DNA of 64,000 nucleotides from Tetraselmis striata (taxonomy: Eukaryota > Chlorophyta > Chlorodendrophyceae > Chlorodendrales > Chlorodendraceae): NCBI GenBank assembly GCA_006384855.1, contig VCJN01001963.1:1-64000 (forward strand), written 5' to 3'. Positions 1-12,099 of the stretch are shown one piece after another. The position numbers and the translations under genes were made by a program. A model generated the notes under the pieces. That model made no database searches. It worked only from the letters and a program-made list of their open reading frames with translations, and was not told the DNA's origin. Each line of letters opens with the position of its first letter. Within the stretch, counting starts at the first letter, position 1.

Positions 1-636
1 CATATGCAATATGAGCACGCGCTACTTACCGTGGCCTCGGGGAGTTTTCCCGCAATCGTATATCGCGGCCCCTCCTCGCCCACCTGTTTGCCAGACGGCT
101 GATAGCGTCCTGCAGAGCGCAAGCAGTGGTCAGTGACGAGTAAATTGAATCAGTACGTAGCAAACTTTCTAGTCTGCAGTATTCAAATCCAAGATACACC
201 CTGGCTGCTCTCCCTAATGCCGTTGGCGGCATGCTACAACCAACGTCCATATATGACAGTGTGCAAGTGATTGCAACATTCTACAATCAATTGGCTTAGG
301 CTGCATTGCGCAGGTGCATACTAGTGCGTGTCGTCGCTTAGGACAAATCACGCACCGTAGAAATACTGCCACCTGTGCAAAGCGCAACAATACGAACACC
401 ACTATACAGGTATCAGCGCGGAAGTAAGAAAGTGTGTAGTACAATATAAGATGTTTTACGGATCCGGGTACCGGCCTTTCTTTGAAATGCGTACTATGTT
501 TGGGAACAAATAAATCGAACCGCACGTGCACGTACCTGTACTCGCACCACTATCTGTGCCAGCAGCAGCAGATGCACGACCAATATCATTTGTATCGTAC
601 CTGTACCTGTATGTCGTTCAGAAAAACGCGTAAGGG
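1..636. other. No gene recognised (3' flank of SHIPPO gene)
   Basis: AT-richer than the neighbouring exons. I see no open frame with a recognisable motif. The part closest to 700 is probably the 3' untranslated region of the minus-strand SHIPPO gene. Confidence 0.4.
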
Positions 637-641
637 TTACA
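637..641 (-). terminator. TGTAA polyadenylation signal candidate
   Basis: TTACA on the plus strand reads TGTAA on the minus strand, about 67 nt after the SHIPPO stop codon. TGTAA is the usual chlorophyte poly(A) signal. A pentamer can occur by chance, so this rests on position. Confidence 0.35.
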
Positions 642-707
642 TATTTCCTCATCAGTATTATCCGGCCATATAAACTCAAATTTTATAAGGTGGGCTAAGT
701 AATGTAA

Positions 708-3700
708 TTAAGGTATGATAGTAACCATGACTAGTTCACAACAGGATTCGCAGTTTGGCAGCGTGGCGCAACTCTCACCTGGTCCTGGGAACGCATCCGA
801 CTCAGGTCGTTTGTCGGCTGCCTTCCCGCCCATCGAGTACTTCGGGCCGTCCCAGCCAGACGTCCCGGCCTCGTACTCGCCCGGGCCTGGCAAGTCCTCG
901 GGCTCAGGCGCCTCCAGCGGCGGCCGGATGGTGAAAAAGGGGCCGTCCGGCTCGCTCCGCAGGCGGTACTCGCCCGGCCCCGGTAGCTTCGCCTTCCTGT
1001 CCACCACCTCGATCTTCCCGCCTAGAGTGTATTTCGGTCCCTGTACGAAAGCATCGGCACTCAATTAAGAGTGTGCATGCTCTGGCTCGACGACCTCATC
1101 ACCGACGCGTGGCACAGGAAACCACGCGATGTCGACGGTGTCTGGCAAGGAAATTGCAATGAAATTGCACAGCAAGGGCGCGCACGGATTGCTGTACTCA
1201 TACATACATGAATCACCCATATAATAGCATGCACATCGATCGCTTCTGGCCATCATATCGTGACATCTCATTTGGCATACTTGATTTGAGTCATCCCGTA
1301 TATAGACTGATTGTCACGACGTACACATTTACGACTGTTGAATATGGCTGCTGGCATTGTCGTCCCTGATATATGGGGAGGCAACCATGCCTACAAGCGC
1401 CACCCCCTAAAGTCATGTGCAACGCAGCCACTCAACCGCAAGCTCATAAAGAAGCAAAGATCCCTTGCATGTCTGTTGCCAGGCCTCACCTCCTGCCACA
1501 TCGGCGGCATGTTGTAAGCCCCGGCAGCGGGCGTGGGGTCGGGCTTGGGAGGCTCCACTTTGCCGGCGATGGAGTACGACGGCCCCTTGGGCTGCGCGCG
1601 CTGGACATTGTACTCTCCAGGTCCAGGTGCCTCCTCCGGCTCGGGACCCTCTGCGGGACCAGCCCAGATCGCGCACAGCAATGTCACCAACCCGGCGCTA
1701 TGAGTGCCACCATCCAGGCGCTCCATCATCAGGCAATCAGGCGGGCGGATGGATGCAGCGAGTGCCGTGCCATTTTCACACGAACACACGGCTGCGAATC
1801 AGCGGGCTGTCCGTTGGGTCGACACCGTACCTAACGCCTTGCCCCTCATGGTGTACGCAGGCCCCTCGGGGCGGTCGTGTCTCAGGGTGTATTCGCCCGG
1901 GCCAGGAAGTTGCGCAGCATGCTCGCTCCGCTCCTCGTGGCGCTGTCCCATGGTGTAGGCCACACCGTCGCGGCCAATGAGCTCGCGGTGGCTGTACTCC
2001 CCGGGCCCGGGCGCGAGCTCCTCGACCTGCCAAAATGCAGCAGCGCACATGCACAAGAGAGTACTTATCGTCAAGCTAGCAGATAAATGACGCCAAGGCA
2101 GCGGGGCGCAGGTCGGCGTTTGCGTGCTGCCGCCAATAGCTGGGGCGAGCCCCTCCCGGGCAAGGCTTACCGCCGGTGTCTTCCCATATCACAGTTGTAC
2201 TTTCAGGTAGACCGGCAATGCATGAATGGTTTGGCTTTGCACAATTTATAATGAGTTTATACTACCGCCCGGTAATTGCTCTAACATCGCTACAATGGCA
2301 ATGCTGCAAACTAACGGACCGGTACAACTAAATTTATACGTCCGCGGGGACACAACTGAATTCTGTTGCACCTGCGCGTCCGAATGTTCGTGTTATGTTC
2401 GCGGCATATTCTAAATTAATTCTTCATTTCAATATCTTTTCCCCTCTTCGCACGCTTAGGGGTGGGGAAGGGGGGGGGGGGGGGGGGGGCAAAATCGTTC
2501 CTGCTTTGCTGACCGTTTGTGAGTGTATGTATGTATGGTGCCCACATTACGCCATTCCTGGGGTTGATCAAACTTACTGTACAGGACAAACACAAACGGC
2601 CTGGGGATAGATAACATTGTTGCCCCCCCCCCCCCCCCCCCCCCCCTGCAAAGAGAAAAAACAATTAAAACGTCAGAATTCAGCACGAATACTGCAGCGC
2701 GAAGGCGCAAAATAATTCTCTACATTTGGCTGCGCGGACCGTATTCAATTGTTCGGTATGCAACCAAATAAACACAATGGGTATGAGAGGGGGTGGAAGG
2801 GAGGATGGGGGGGCTGACCTGCTGCTCCGCCGGGCGGCCAAGCATGCTGAAGGCGGGCCCAGCCATCTGCCGCATCTTGGCTGCCAGGTCTTCATACTCT
2901 CCGGGCCCGGGCGCCAGCTCCCGGGCAGGCGTTGCCGGGAGGGCACCCAACGTGTACGCGGGCCCGTCTCGTTCACCGCCGTCAAACCTGCAAGCCGCAG
3001 CCCAAACATACCATGTCATTCAATCACCCAATTTCGTATTCGCCCAGAAATATGGTGGTCATCGTGAACTGGCACCACCCCCCGACATGACCACACCACA
3101 TGATGCAGGAGGGAGTACACGCTGCCATGGGCCAGGCGGATGAAGGCATGCCAATGGGAGCTGCCACGTACTGCCGGCGGACGTTGTAGTTGCCGGGGCC
3201 AGGCTGACCCTCCTTTGGCGCCTTCTCCGTAGGCTTGCCGCCAAAGGTGTATGCCTGCCCCGCGTGGCCCCACAAGTCCGGTACGTCGACATCCCCTGGC
3301 CCTGGGGTGGGCTTTGGCTTGGCCTGGCGGGGCAAGCACGTCGGCATGCACAGCGGCCAGTGTGAGAGGGACGCGGCGGCACTACATGCTCAAACACTTT
3401 GCCAACAACATGGCCAACTAATTGCAGGCGCCATTGTGCAATCTGCGGCGCGGCAAGCAAATCCCTCGCAGATTAGCGCTGCGGCAGCCAGAGAAGAGCA
3501 TGAGGGCGAACCTCTGGCGCTCGCGGGGCCATGGAGAAGGCAGGGCCGTCCTGCCGCGCTGCGTCCAGGCCATTCTGGTAGTCGCCCGGCCCGGGCTCCA
3601 GCTCCCCAGACTGCTGGCGTTCCCTAACGGGACGACAGTACACAACAAAGTAATGCGACTGACGTACGTCCGAGGAGTACGCACCAGCACATCGAGCTGC

Positions 3701-5801
3701 CAGCCCCGGGTGTACCAGCTCCTCAAGCCCGCAGGCAGGCCAGGGCGGTGTTTACTATTCGTGCACAAGTTGGCCGCGTCGCCTCCTATCAAGAGATAGG
3801 CCATTTATGATTTCAACACACTAAATGGGCCTGTGAAGGGGGAGGAGGGGAGGCTGGGGGAGGCGGGGGGGGGGGGGGGGGGGGGCTTACACAGGGCGGC
3901 CGGTGAGGGTAAAGGCCGGACCCTCCGGCGCTCCGCCCTCGAATGTCCGCGGCACAGCGTAGTAGCCCGGCCCAGGTAGACCCTCTGCGGCGTCCTTGCC
4001 GGGGGATAGGAGCGGGCCGGCGATTGTGTAAGCTGGGCCCTGTTGAGCAGCAGCAGGCGCCGCCCAGGAGTCAGACAGCTCTGCGCTGCATGGTATTGCG
4101 AGGCAGTGGAGAGGAGGGTGAAGGGTGGGGTTGCAGTGGACGAGGGGCATGCTCTGATACAAAGCAGGACACGCACCTCAGGGGCGGGCTCCGTGTGGTA
4201 GTGGCCCGGGCCCGGGGACATCTCACGATCTGCCGCCTCTCGCTTTGGCGGGACCGGCCGGCCCAGCATCGTGTACGCGGGGCCGGTTGGAAGCGCCTCG
4301 GCGGCACTCTGCCCGTACTGTCCAGGCCCTGTGAGAACAGCATGGTGGACGGGCGATCTTTAATAGCCCTTCCCATGGTGGGAGGGCGGCGGTGCTGCTG
4401 CCGTCATGATCCAGGCTGCCTCCTGCGAGGCTCCTCCTATCCAGCCCGATGCATCTGACCTTCAGCCCCCCCACCTCCCTCCCCCCCTTCGCCTTCCCCA
4501 CGGCAGGCTGGTGGTGCATACATGCTAGCGGACCTCTAGCCTACCCATAAAGGCAGCTATGCACGGCAATCACCCATATCCTCACGATGCTACCCCACTC
4601 TAACACAACTACGTGGACCAGGGAATTGATTGCGGGGATTAGCAGAGCGGTGACATTGCTGTGATCCATCACTTCCGGGCGCCGACGCACTTATCTAAGA
4701 ACACAATTTATCAGAACGTGCCCTGCCATGCAGAACTCAATGCTAGACGAAGCAATTACAAATTGATAACGGAATTAAGAACATTTGACTAGCACCTCAT
4801 TTGTAAGACTTTAAAGGCCGGTTCTTGCAAGTGCGTCGGCACCCGTGTTAGCATAGATCGACATACAGCGAAATTTAGTGATGGCAGGACATGTCAATTT
4901 GCACGACAAGGGGAGACAGCTAGAGGGCGCCACACAGTGTGCAGCCGCCCCTCCAGGCATGTGGATCCTCTGTTATCTTTATACCTCGTGTCACGGACAC
5001 AACCTCACGTGATTTGTTTGTCGGGAGTAGCGGCTAGCGCGACGCGTGTCACCATTATCAGCTTGAATTTTATGCGAAGGCATGCCGCACTAATATCTAG
5101 GGGACACCCGGCCCTAAAATGCCGCTGCGGCGCCGCTTACCTGGCATCCCCGCTGCTGAGCTGGCAGGCAGCCAGGCGGACTTGGTATTGCGGCCAGCCA
5201 TGGAGAACGCCGGCCCCTCCACCAGGCGCGAGGGCACCTCGTAGTGTCCTGGACCGGGCAGCACCTGCGCCATGCCCGGGCTGTCAGAGCCATGGCGTAT
5301 GTGGTGGGAGATTAGCAAAGCCTCGCCGCAGATAGGATCTGCACCTCAGAGTCATCGGATTCCCCCGAGCCCGAGTCGCTGCTTGATATGCAAGCCTTCC
5401 CTAGTTGATGGCCCACGCTCTCCCCGCTCAGGAAGGCTTGATGGGCGCCCAATGCGGCTTGCGCTGTTTGGAAAGCGCAGGACGAAGCGGGAAAGGGCGC
5501 AGGGGGAAGGGGCGGGGGGGGGGTTCAGGTAGACAGAGAGCGAAAAACCCCCATCAGGTTGCTGGTGGGCGTGCCTTCCAGCGCGCCTGCCCGTTTGGAA
5601 TTATAGAAAGGCATGATGCAAAGCTGGCAGCACTGAGGTCAATGACAGGCAGGCAGTGAGTGCCCAATGCGCATATGTGAGGGCATCCTGGGCTATGGAG
5701 TTGCTGCACTCACTTAGCCTCTGCTGTGCACCCGCTCGCGGCGACTCCCGCACCGCAGCTGCCACTGTGCGCCCAATGCGCCCCCCTGCAGTTGGCGCCA
5801 T
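708..5801 (-). CDS. SHIPPO/sperm-tail PG-rich repeat protein (ODF3/STPG-like)
   Basis: Probable axonemal microtubule-associated protein of the sperm-tail PG-rich (SHIPPO) family. Exons on the minus strand, each joining in phase: 5280-5141, 4328-4177, 4078-3891, 3623-3512, 3323-3121, 2987-2819, 2026-1831, 1650-1490 and 1040-708, about 550 residues. They carry 14 PGPG motifs (LPGPGHYE, LAPGPGEYED, LPGPGEYTL and others) plus one degenerate copy (PTPAAGAYN). Most are followed by a GPAYT/GPxxS segment, giving the usual repeat spacing. Several PGPG motifs span or abut introns. The 5' end is uncertain. A first exon 5801-5714 (ATG, good GTGAGT donor) and a 34-nt exon 5378-5345 fit in phase but lack family motifs. 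The acceptor at 4078 is a weak AG chosen for phase. Stop is TAA at 710-708. SHIPPO proteins decorate ciliary doublets, which would fit a flagellate or flagellate-derived alga. Confidence 0.82.
2470..2646. repeat. Paired poly-G and poly-C tracts in SHIPPO intron
   Basis: A G run of about 20 (around 2470-2490) and a C run of about 24 (around 2623-2646) lie 130 bp apart inside the intron between exons 2987-2819 and 2026-1831. They could pair as a hairpin in the transcript. Confidence 0.7.
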
Positions 5802-6957
5802 AAACGCATGGAGCTCTCACAGCTGCGTAACCGTGGGCAAAGGAGGTGCTGGTGTGCAGTGTGCGCTCCTGCCGGTCACATATCAGCAGTGATATGGATT
5901 GGAAATCAGCAAAAGGGAGAGGTGTGCGCACCCTGCTCGTCGGTGATGCCTGTCGCAGTGTAGCCCCCCGGAAACTGCGGAGAGGCCTCTGCGGCTGCTG
6001 CCTGAAAGCACGCGGGACAGCCAGCCCATCAGTGGGAATGTGTGTGGAAGCTCAAGTCAGCGCCGTTAGTGACGAGCCTCCATCTGAAGAGCCCCTACAG
6101 GAGACCCAGGGGCTTTGGGGGTGGATGCCACCCTTGCAGGGGAGTGAGGCATCTCGGAGCGGGGTTGTGTAGCTGACGGCATCCAACCTGAGTGCGGCGG
6201 TGGTTGATTGCACTCCACTGCGTCACTGGACGCTCCACGGGCGTGGTTGCCTCTGCGAGGGATAGATGGACCCATATGGGCTGGTGTCTGTCAGAGAGGG
6301 CTAATGCTGGCGCTCGATGCAACGACGGATGAGGTGCAATGCATGATGGAATGCCTCCATGACACATTGAGGCGGCGTTTCAGGCGAAGCGGTGAAAGGG
6401 GGTGGCGCGCACGCACCCACAATATACCATGGAACTGAGCGGTCAAATTGCAGTGGCCGGCCAGAGCTGTAGGGATCGCCAAATACACGGCTTGGTCGTG
6501 TTGGGATGGTGATGGGGACAACAGGGCCAGAGCCTGGCTGCACAGGGGGCTGCATCGCCAGCCTGTCGTGGCGCCACCTGCTGCCGCAGCTTCTCAGCCA
6601 GCAGGTCCCAGCTCACTTGCTACCCCGCGCCATAGCCATTCCTCACTCAAGCTCGCCTTAATCGCCACACCGCCTTCCAGCTTCGCGCGCTCTGCTATTT
6701 CTGAAAGTTGCAGCCGGGGCGTCTTACGGCCGCGGCGAGCACGGCGGGCGCCGATTTCTGCGGCAGTGACGTTCCCTGGAAGCGAATGGATGGCAACCGT
6801 AGTGGCGCGAAGTCGGGCTGTGCTTGAAGCAGGAGCTGATTATTCGACGGTAGGCCAGCAGCGTGTGGGCGGCGGGGTTGGACGTGGCGGCTCACGGATG
6901 TTCCGATTTGCTCCGCGTCGACGGGTTAACCGACCGCCCACCGATAGATATGCGGCG

Positions 6958-6993
<36 letters not shown>

Positions 6994-7698
6994 GTATGAC
7001 GTCGTTCGCGGCCCGCAGGCGGACCCGCCCGTGTGTCTTGGATCCAGACAGTGGCGGCAGGTTCAGATAATAGTCGCCTGTGGAGTCGGAGTGCGGGCTG
7101 GCCGGGGATAGCCACTATAGTCGCTGTCTTTCGTGATGACAGGTCTCGAGGAGTGAGCAGCGGCTACTGGTACTCGTACTGCAAGGGCCGCAAGGGCCGA
7201 TTTGGGGAGGGGGGGCAGCGCGTGCGGGTGACGATTATGACGACTCTTCCGGCCGGGGTGATACGGAGTCCGGTGCGTAACGACGCGCATTCCAGGTTTA
7301 AGATGAGTTTTAGGGTTTAGAATTTTTAGGGTTTAAAGGCACGTCCTGCCTGCTGGTGATCATCCGGAAATTGCATTCGGCCGGTACGGGTACTGAACGC
7401 ATGCAATTTCCAAATTTCAGCGACGACGTCCCCGGCAAATTCGAGAGTTCCTGGGAAAATGTCCCTAACCTCTGCCCGGCTGGTTACTGTGCACTCAACA
7501 TCTCGCAACATCCGACCGTGATATGTAGATATGCGAATGTGCCATGGCGCACATGGTTTATATGATGTTGGTATTTATTATTAGTAACGCAATATACGCG
7601 GGCAAAACAAAATGACCGAGTAGATAAACACGCATATTGTAACACGACTAATCCTTATATGAAAGCGCATATAGTTCAGTAGCGAAACTCTTGTTATA
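5802..7698. other. No gene recognised; poly-C tract and telomere-like motif
   Basis: Open frames here show no family motif and no convincing donor/acceptor pairs. A poly-C run of about 30 lies at 6960-6991. Two TTTAGGG-type units lie at about 7308-7334. The region may hold the SHIPPO promoter if the tentative first exon is right. Confidence 0.4.
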
Positions 7699-7743
7699 TT
7701 GCATCACGTTATGACAAGAAGTGGTGGTTATAACGTGATGCAA
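7699..7743. repeat. Perfect 14-bp inverted repeat (hairpin)
   Basis: Positions 7699-7712 and 7730-7743 are reverse complements over 14 bases (TTGCATCACGTTAT), separated by a 17-nt loop. It lies just upstream of the truncated LINE sequence at 7757. No promoter or gene is visible nearby. Confidence 0.7.
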
Positions 7744-7800
7744 CGTCGGTATGTGTTGCCATGACCCGGGTCATGGGCTGCAAGCGGACTCGCCGCGGCT

Positions 7801-7805
7801 GATGG
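7801..7805 (+). other. Target-site duplication, left copy (GATGG)
   Basis: GATGG precedes the outer TGTTATG end of the insertion. It is repeated at 11782-11786 after the outer CATAACA end. The uninterrupted paralog near 30050 has one copy only (GCGGCTGATGGCC). Confidence 0.85.
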
Positions 7806-8325
7806 TGTTATGTACTCTACACTGCTGTACTTTGTACTGCGGGAGCCGACGAAGGAGCGAAGAACTGGCGACTGAGGCGGACGAGAACGAGTACAAGCCA
7901 AGCGAAGTACGAGTATGAGCATTGCAAGTGCGAGTGCAAGTGAAGGCGAAGTACTGGTACGAGGACGACGAGGCGTCAGTACGAGCGACTACAAAGCGAC
8001 TAGTAGTGCAGGACAGTATTACGAGTACCCACATGGGGTGCGAGTAACCTGTACTTACGCCTGGGTACCAGCAGGAGCGCGATTGTGGTACGCTATGGTG
8101 TCACCTGTTAGAGGATGATGATACCAAGCGTTAGATGGAGCGCCGCCTTAGGAGTGTCTTAGCAGTAGGTACTAGAACCTACTGGAACCATCTAGAACGC
8201 TATAGCATTTGCTATAGCAATAGTAGTAAAATATTATATCACTGTGCTGCGGACAGGCGAAGGTGCTAGGAACCGTGTCTGTACTTAGTAGTATGTGACT
8301 AAAATAGCGACGAGCCGCGGATTAG
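7806..8325 (+). repeat. Inverted partial LTR arm (520 bp)
   Basis: The reverse complement of this segment matches 8637-9156 base for base as far as I checked, including a site near 8105 where it agrees with the other LTR (AACAGG) against the adjacent one (AAAAGG). It abuts the terminal base of LTR 8326-9156, making a 520-bp inverted repeat around a 311-bp loop. Confidence 0.85.
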
Positions 8326-9156
8326 TTTTTACAGCCCCCTAAGGACTTAGGCCGAATAGTCGTCTAGCCGTAGATAGTCCTAGAGCCGGAGCTGAGTCGA
8401 GGGCCCATTGCTGGATCGTTATTCCACACGGCCAGGAATAATGAGCAGAGATTTGGGAAAAGGGATTCTTACAATACCGGAATGCCGGTAACCTGGGTGA
8501 CTGGCCCGGCGGTGGTTTTGCCGGCCTATTTATAGTCGCTGGTTTCCGTCATTCCGTGCGCTGTGTACCGATCCAATTTCCGCCACTTGTGCTGCGTCTA
8601 ACTACTAGACTAATACTAAAATCGACGTGTCCGGTCCTAATCCGCGGCTCGTCGCTATTTTAGTCACATACTACTAAGTACAGACACGGTTCCTAGCACC
8701 TTCGCCTGTCCGCAGCACAGTGATATAATATTTTACTACTATTGCTATAGCAAATGCTATAGCGTTCTAGATGGTTCCAGTAGGTTCTAGTACCTACTGC
8801 TAAGACACTCCTAAGGCGGCGCTCCATCTAACGCTTGGTATCATCATCCTCTAAAAGGTGACACCATAGCGTACCACAATCGCGCTCCTGCTGGTACCCA
8901 GGCGTAAGTACAGGTTACTCGCACCCCATGTGGGTACTCGTAATACTGTCCTGCACTACTAGTCGCTTTGTAGTCGCTCGTACTGACGCCTCGTCGTCCT
9001 CGTACCAGTACTTCGCCTTCACTTGCACTCGCACTTGCAATGCTCATACTCGTACTTCGCTTGGCTTGTACTCGTTCTCGTCCGCCTCAGTCGCCAGTTC
9101 TTCGCTCCTTCGTCGGCTCCCGCAGTACAAAGTACAGCAGTGTAGAGTACATAACA
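8326..9156 (-). repeat. LTR (element 3' LTR), 831 bp
   Basis: Direct repeat of 10951-11781, same length. On the element's strand it starts TGTTATG. Its other end reads as if the canonical terminal CA were mutated (plus strand TTTTT where the partner has TGTTT). An open frame of 67 codons recurs in every LTR copy and is probably not a gene. Confidence 0.88.
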
Positions 9157-10950
9157 CTCTCACCCTGTTAATGAACAGCGGCCGCGCTGTTCGCCAGTAC
9201 GTTCAGCAGAACTCGGTCGTCGTTGTAGAGTCGCGTAGCCAGATTATGTACACATATGTACAGTGGTGACACTCGTCATGGAGGCAGTCCCTTTGGGAAA
9301 AAAAATTCCTCATAGTCGAGCATCATCTGGTGGTGCAGCAAGTTGCAGCAAATCGCCACCAATGGCACCGATAGGTGTCGCTCGGTGGGTAGCCACAGAA
9401 ATGCAGCATTCTTCGAGCTCAGCCTCGTCGCGTCGAACTGTCGCAAGTCCCCATTGACTCGTAGCGTGTGCGCCATCGCTCCCGCCATCGGAACGCACAC
9501 TCGCGTAGTCGTGGTCTAAGATCATATACCATAGGCTCTTGCGTCGCAGTTCGCCGAGTTAGCAGGCTCGCATCTTCTCAGCGGTGTCGGCATCGGCACG
9601 CAGCGCTTCGGTGTCGCTCATCGCTTAGCAGTAGGTCGTCGCTGCTCGCGATGTCGTCGGTGCGTCACATGTCGCGCCCGATACAGCACTCGTGCTCGGA
9701 GTCGCTCACTCGCTGAACCGTAGTCGCATGTCGTCCACGGATTTTTCTACTCTCGATTTCGGTCAAAGCTCGTAGCAGGGCTGGTAGAGGAAATCATCGG
9801 CCAGTACCTTACAGTACTTCCGCAAGTAGATAACCGTCCCATACCGGATACCTCCTCGCCATTTGTACTCGTAGTCGATTACTCATCGCAGCAGTACAAT
9901 ATCTCCGTCCCATACCGGTGATACTGTTTTTGGTTCTGATGCAGTGAGTCGTAGACATACTTGTGCAAATATCCTCCTGTATTTCCTGTATTTTGCACTC
10001 TTGGCCTCCACAGTAGTAGATTCGTAGTCGCTGCTTCGGTATCTCCTACTGTGGTGCGACGCGCTTCGTTCGGTACCGTACAGCATACAGCATGTACAGG
10101 CAGGTAACGCGCCGAGTCTCGGTCGCCTCTCCGCAGCTCCCATCGCGCCATCTTCGCGTTGGCCGTCGTCGAGTCTTCTTACTTGGCAGCAGGCAGCAGG
10201 GTCTCCTCCGCCATACCGCATCATATCGAGAGAAATGCGCGCGTCCGGACATTGAGCCGTGGTCACCCAGGATTTTCACCTGACGGCTCATGTCATAAAT
10301 CTCGCAGCGCTCTCCTCGAATCTCAGTCTGCAGCTGTTTTGCACTCGCGTACGAAATTAATCGTACCAGCACCTCATGGTTGTACCGGTAACCACAGCTG
10401 TTCCGTCTTCTTCTTCTTCTGAGTTCGATTTTCGTGTGGCATGTTCATTCATCATCGCAGAAAAAAAAATCTGCGGTTCTTCTCGTTCGCTATACCTGCT
10501 CGTTACCAGTACTGTACAGATGACGGCAGATACAGGTCGGTTCTGGTCGATGTCGCGCCATCGCCAACTCGCGTCGTCGGAACTGTAGCTGGGGTCGCGA
10601 GTCGCACGTTGCTCCGCCCTCATGGCTTCGCAGCTTGCAGCGTCATCGTTACACATCTCAGATCGAATGTTCGGCTGCTCCTTGGTACTCGCAATCTTCG
10701 TCCCTTCGCTAGTTCATAATTTCGCTCGCTCGTTGTCGCATCCACCTCATCGTCGCTACATCGTTCTCGCCACGTCGAACTTGACTCCATCTATCAAAGC
10801 CGGTGCGCATCCTCTGAGGGCGTCCCCGCCATAGGATCCTTGACATCTGAAGTCTTCTTCTGTCCCTATCTCGCCTCTCGCTCTCGTCGCTATGCCGCTT
10901 CTCTTGTGGAATCCGGAACCATGTGCTCCGGTCACCGCTCCGAAACCAAG
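9157..10950 (-). mobile_element. Internal region of LTR element, no recognised protein
   Basis: 1.8 kb between the LTRs. Open frames of 90-130 codons occur on the minus strand (for example 10656-10357, acidic and Arg-rich, and 10266-9883) but none shows reverse transcriptase, protease, integrase or zinc-knuckle motifs. A degraded gag is possible. The last bases before the 3' LTR (about 9157-9172, minus strand) are purine-rich (AGGGTGAGAG), as expected of a polypurine tract. Confidence 0.6.
10937..10948 (-). other. Primer-binding site, initiator-tRNA-Met type
   Basis: Two bases inside the 5' LTR end, the minus strand reads TGGTTTCGGAGC. It matches 10 of 12 bases of TGGTATCAGAGC, the site complementary to the initiator methionine tRNA 3' end used by many plant and algal LTR elements. 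Position and sequence both support the element's minus orientation. Confidence 0.7.
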
Positions 10951-11781
10951 TGTTTACAGCCCCCTAAGGACTTAGGCCGAATAGTCGTCTAGCCGTAGAT
11001 AGTCCTAGAGCCGGAGCTGAGTCGAGGGCCCATTGCTGGATCGTTATTCCACACGGCCAGGAATAATGAGCAGAGATTTGGGAAAAGGGATTCTTACAAT
11101 ACCGGAATGCCGGTAACCTGGGTGACTGGCCCGGCGGTGGTTTTGCCGGCCTATTTATAGTCGCTGGTTTCCGTCATTCCGTGCGCTGTGTACCGATCCA
11201 ATTTCCGCCACTTGTGCTGCGTCTAACTACTAGACTAATACTAAAATCGACGTGTCCGGTCCTAATCCGCGGCTCGTCGCTATTTTAGTCACATACTACT
11301 AAGTACAGACACGGTTCCTAGCACCTTCGCCTGTCCGCAGCACAGTGATATAATATTTTACTACTATTGCTATAGCAAATGCTATAGCGTTCTAGATGGT
11401 TCCAGTAGGTTCTAGTACCTACTGCTAAGACACTCCTAAGGCGGCGCTCCATCTAACGCTTGGTATCATCATCCTCTAACAGGTGACACCATAGCGTACC
11501 ACAATCGCGCTCCTGCTGGTACCCAGGCGTAAGTACAGGTTACTCGCACCCCATGTGGGTACTCGTAATACTGTCCTGCACTACTAGTCGCTTTGTAGTC
11601 GCTCGTACTGACGCCTCGTCGTCCTCGTACCAGTACTTCGCCTTCACTTGCACTCGCACTTGCAATGCTCATACTCGTACTTCGCTTGGCTTGTACTCGT
11701 TCTCGTCCGCCTCAGTCGCCAGTTCTTCGCTCCTTCGTCGGCTCCCGCAGTACAAAGTACAGCAGTGTAGAGTACATAACA
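10951..11781 (-). repeat. LTR (element 5' LTR), 831 bp
   Basis: Canonical TG...CA ends on both strands (TGTTTACAG at 10951, CATAACA ending at 11781). Matches 8326-9156 along its full length with few differences seen. Followed immediately by GATGG at 11782-11786. Confidence 0.9.
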
Positions 11782-12099
11782 GATGGCCTACCCCGAGGCG
11801 GTGGTCCCCATTGGTTTCATGTTTCCCTTTCGGTCTTTCTGGTCGTTCCTTGGCCTCAGTGTTTCCCTTGACCCTTGGCATCTTGGCGACTTCCTGTTCC
11901 CTTGGCTCTTCCTTGGTTCTTGTCTCCCTGGCCGTGACCCTTGGTTTCAGGCTTATGTCTCTCGCTGGCAACCTCTCACAGTTGCTTTTAGTTCTGTTTG
12001 AAGTGCGCATATGTTAAAGCACCGTAAGCAATTAAAGTTACAAGAAGTGCTGGTCCGTGCACCGAAATAAATACATCATGGCTGTGACGCGCTGCGCAC

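Larger units (their letters stand above)
7806..11781 (-). mobile_element. Short LTR retrotransposon with additional inverted LTR arm
   Basis: The element reads on the minus strand: 5' LTR 11781-10951, primer-binding site, 1.8-kb internal region, purine-rich tract, 3' LTR 9156-8326, then an inverted 520-bp LTR fragment down to 7806. Both outer ends are the same LTR terminus (TGTTATG) and are flanked by the 5-bp duplication GATGG, so the unusual structure integrated as one unit. No reverse transcriptase, integrase or protease motif was found internally, so it looks non-autonomous (LARD/TRIM-like). LTR copies are nearly identical by eye, suggesting a recent insertion. Confidence 0.8.
7757..12030 (+). 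mobile_element. 5'-truncated LINE 3' end, interrupted by LTR element
   Basis: Positions 7757-7805 continue, after the LTR insertion, at 11782-12030. The joined sequence aligns with 30007-30335, including the ACCCGGGTCAT box, the GCGGCTGATGG target and the 3' portion ending near AGTGCGCATA. The abrupt loss of similarity upstream of 7757 is typical of 5' truncation of a non-LTR retrotransposon. The 3' stretch is open in one frame but looks like untranslated tail, and I call no protein in it. Confidence 0.6.

Noticed and set aside
7915..8118. 67-codon frame found three times (7915-8118, 9047-8844, 11672-11469)
   Set aside because: It lies within the LTR copies and shows no motif; repetition is explained by the LTRs.
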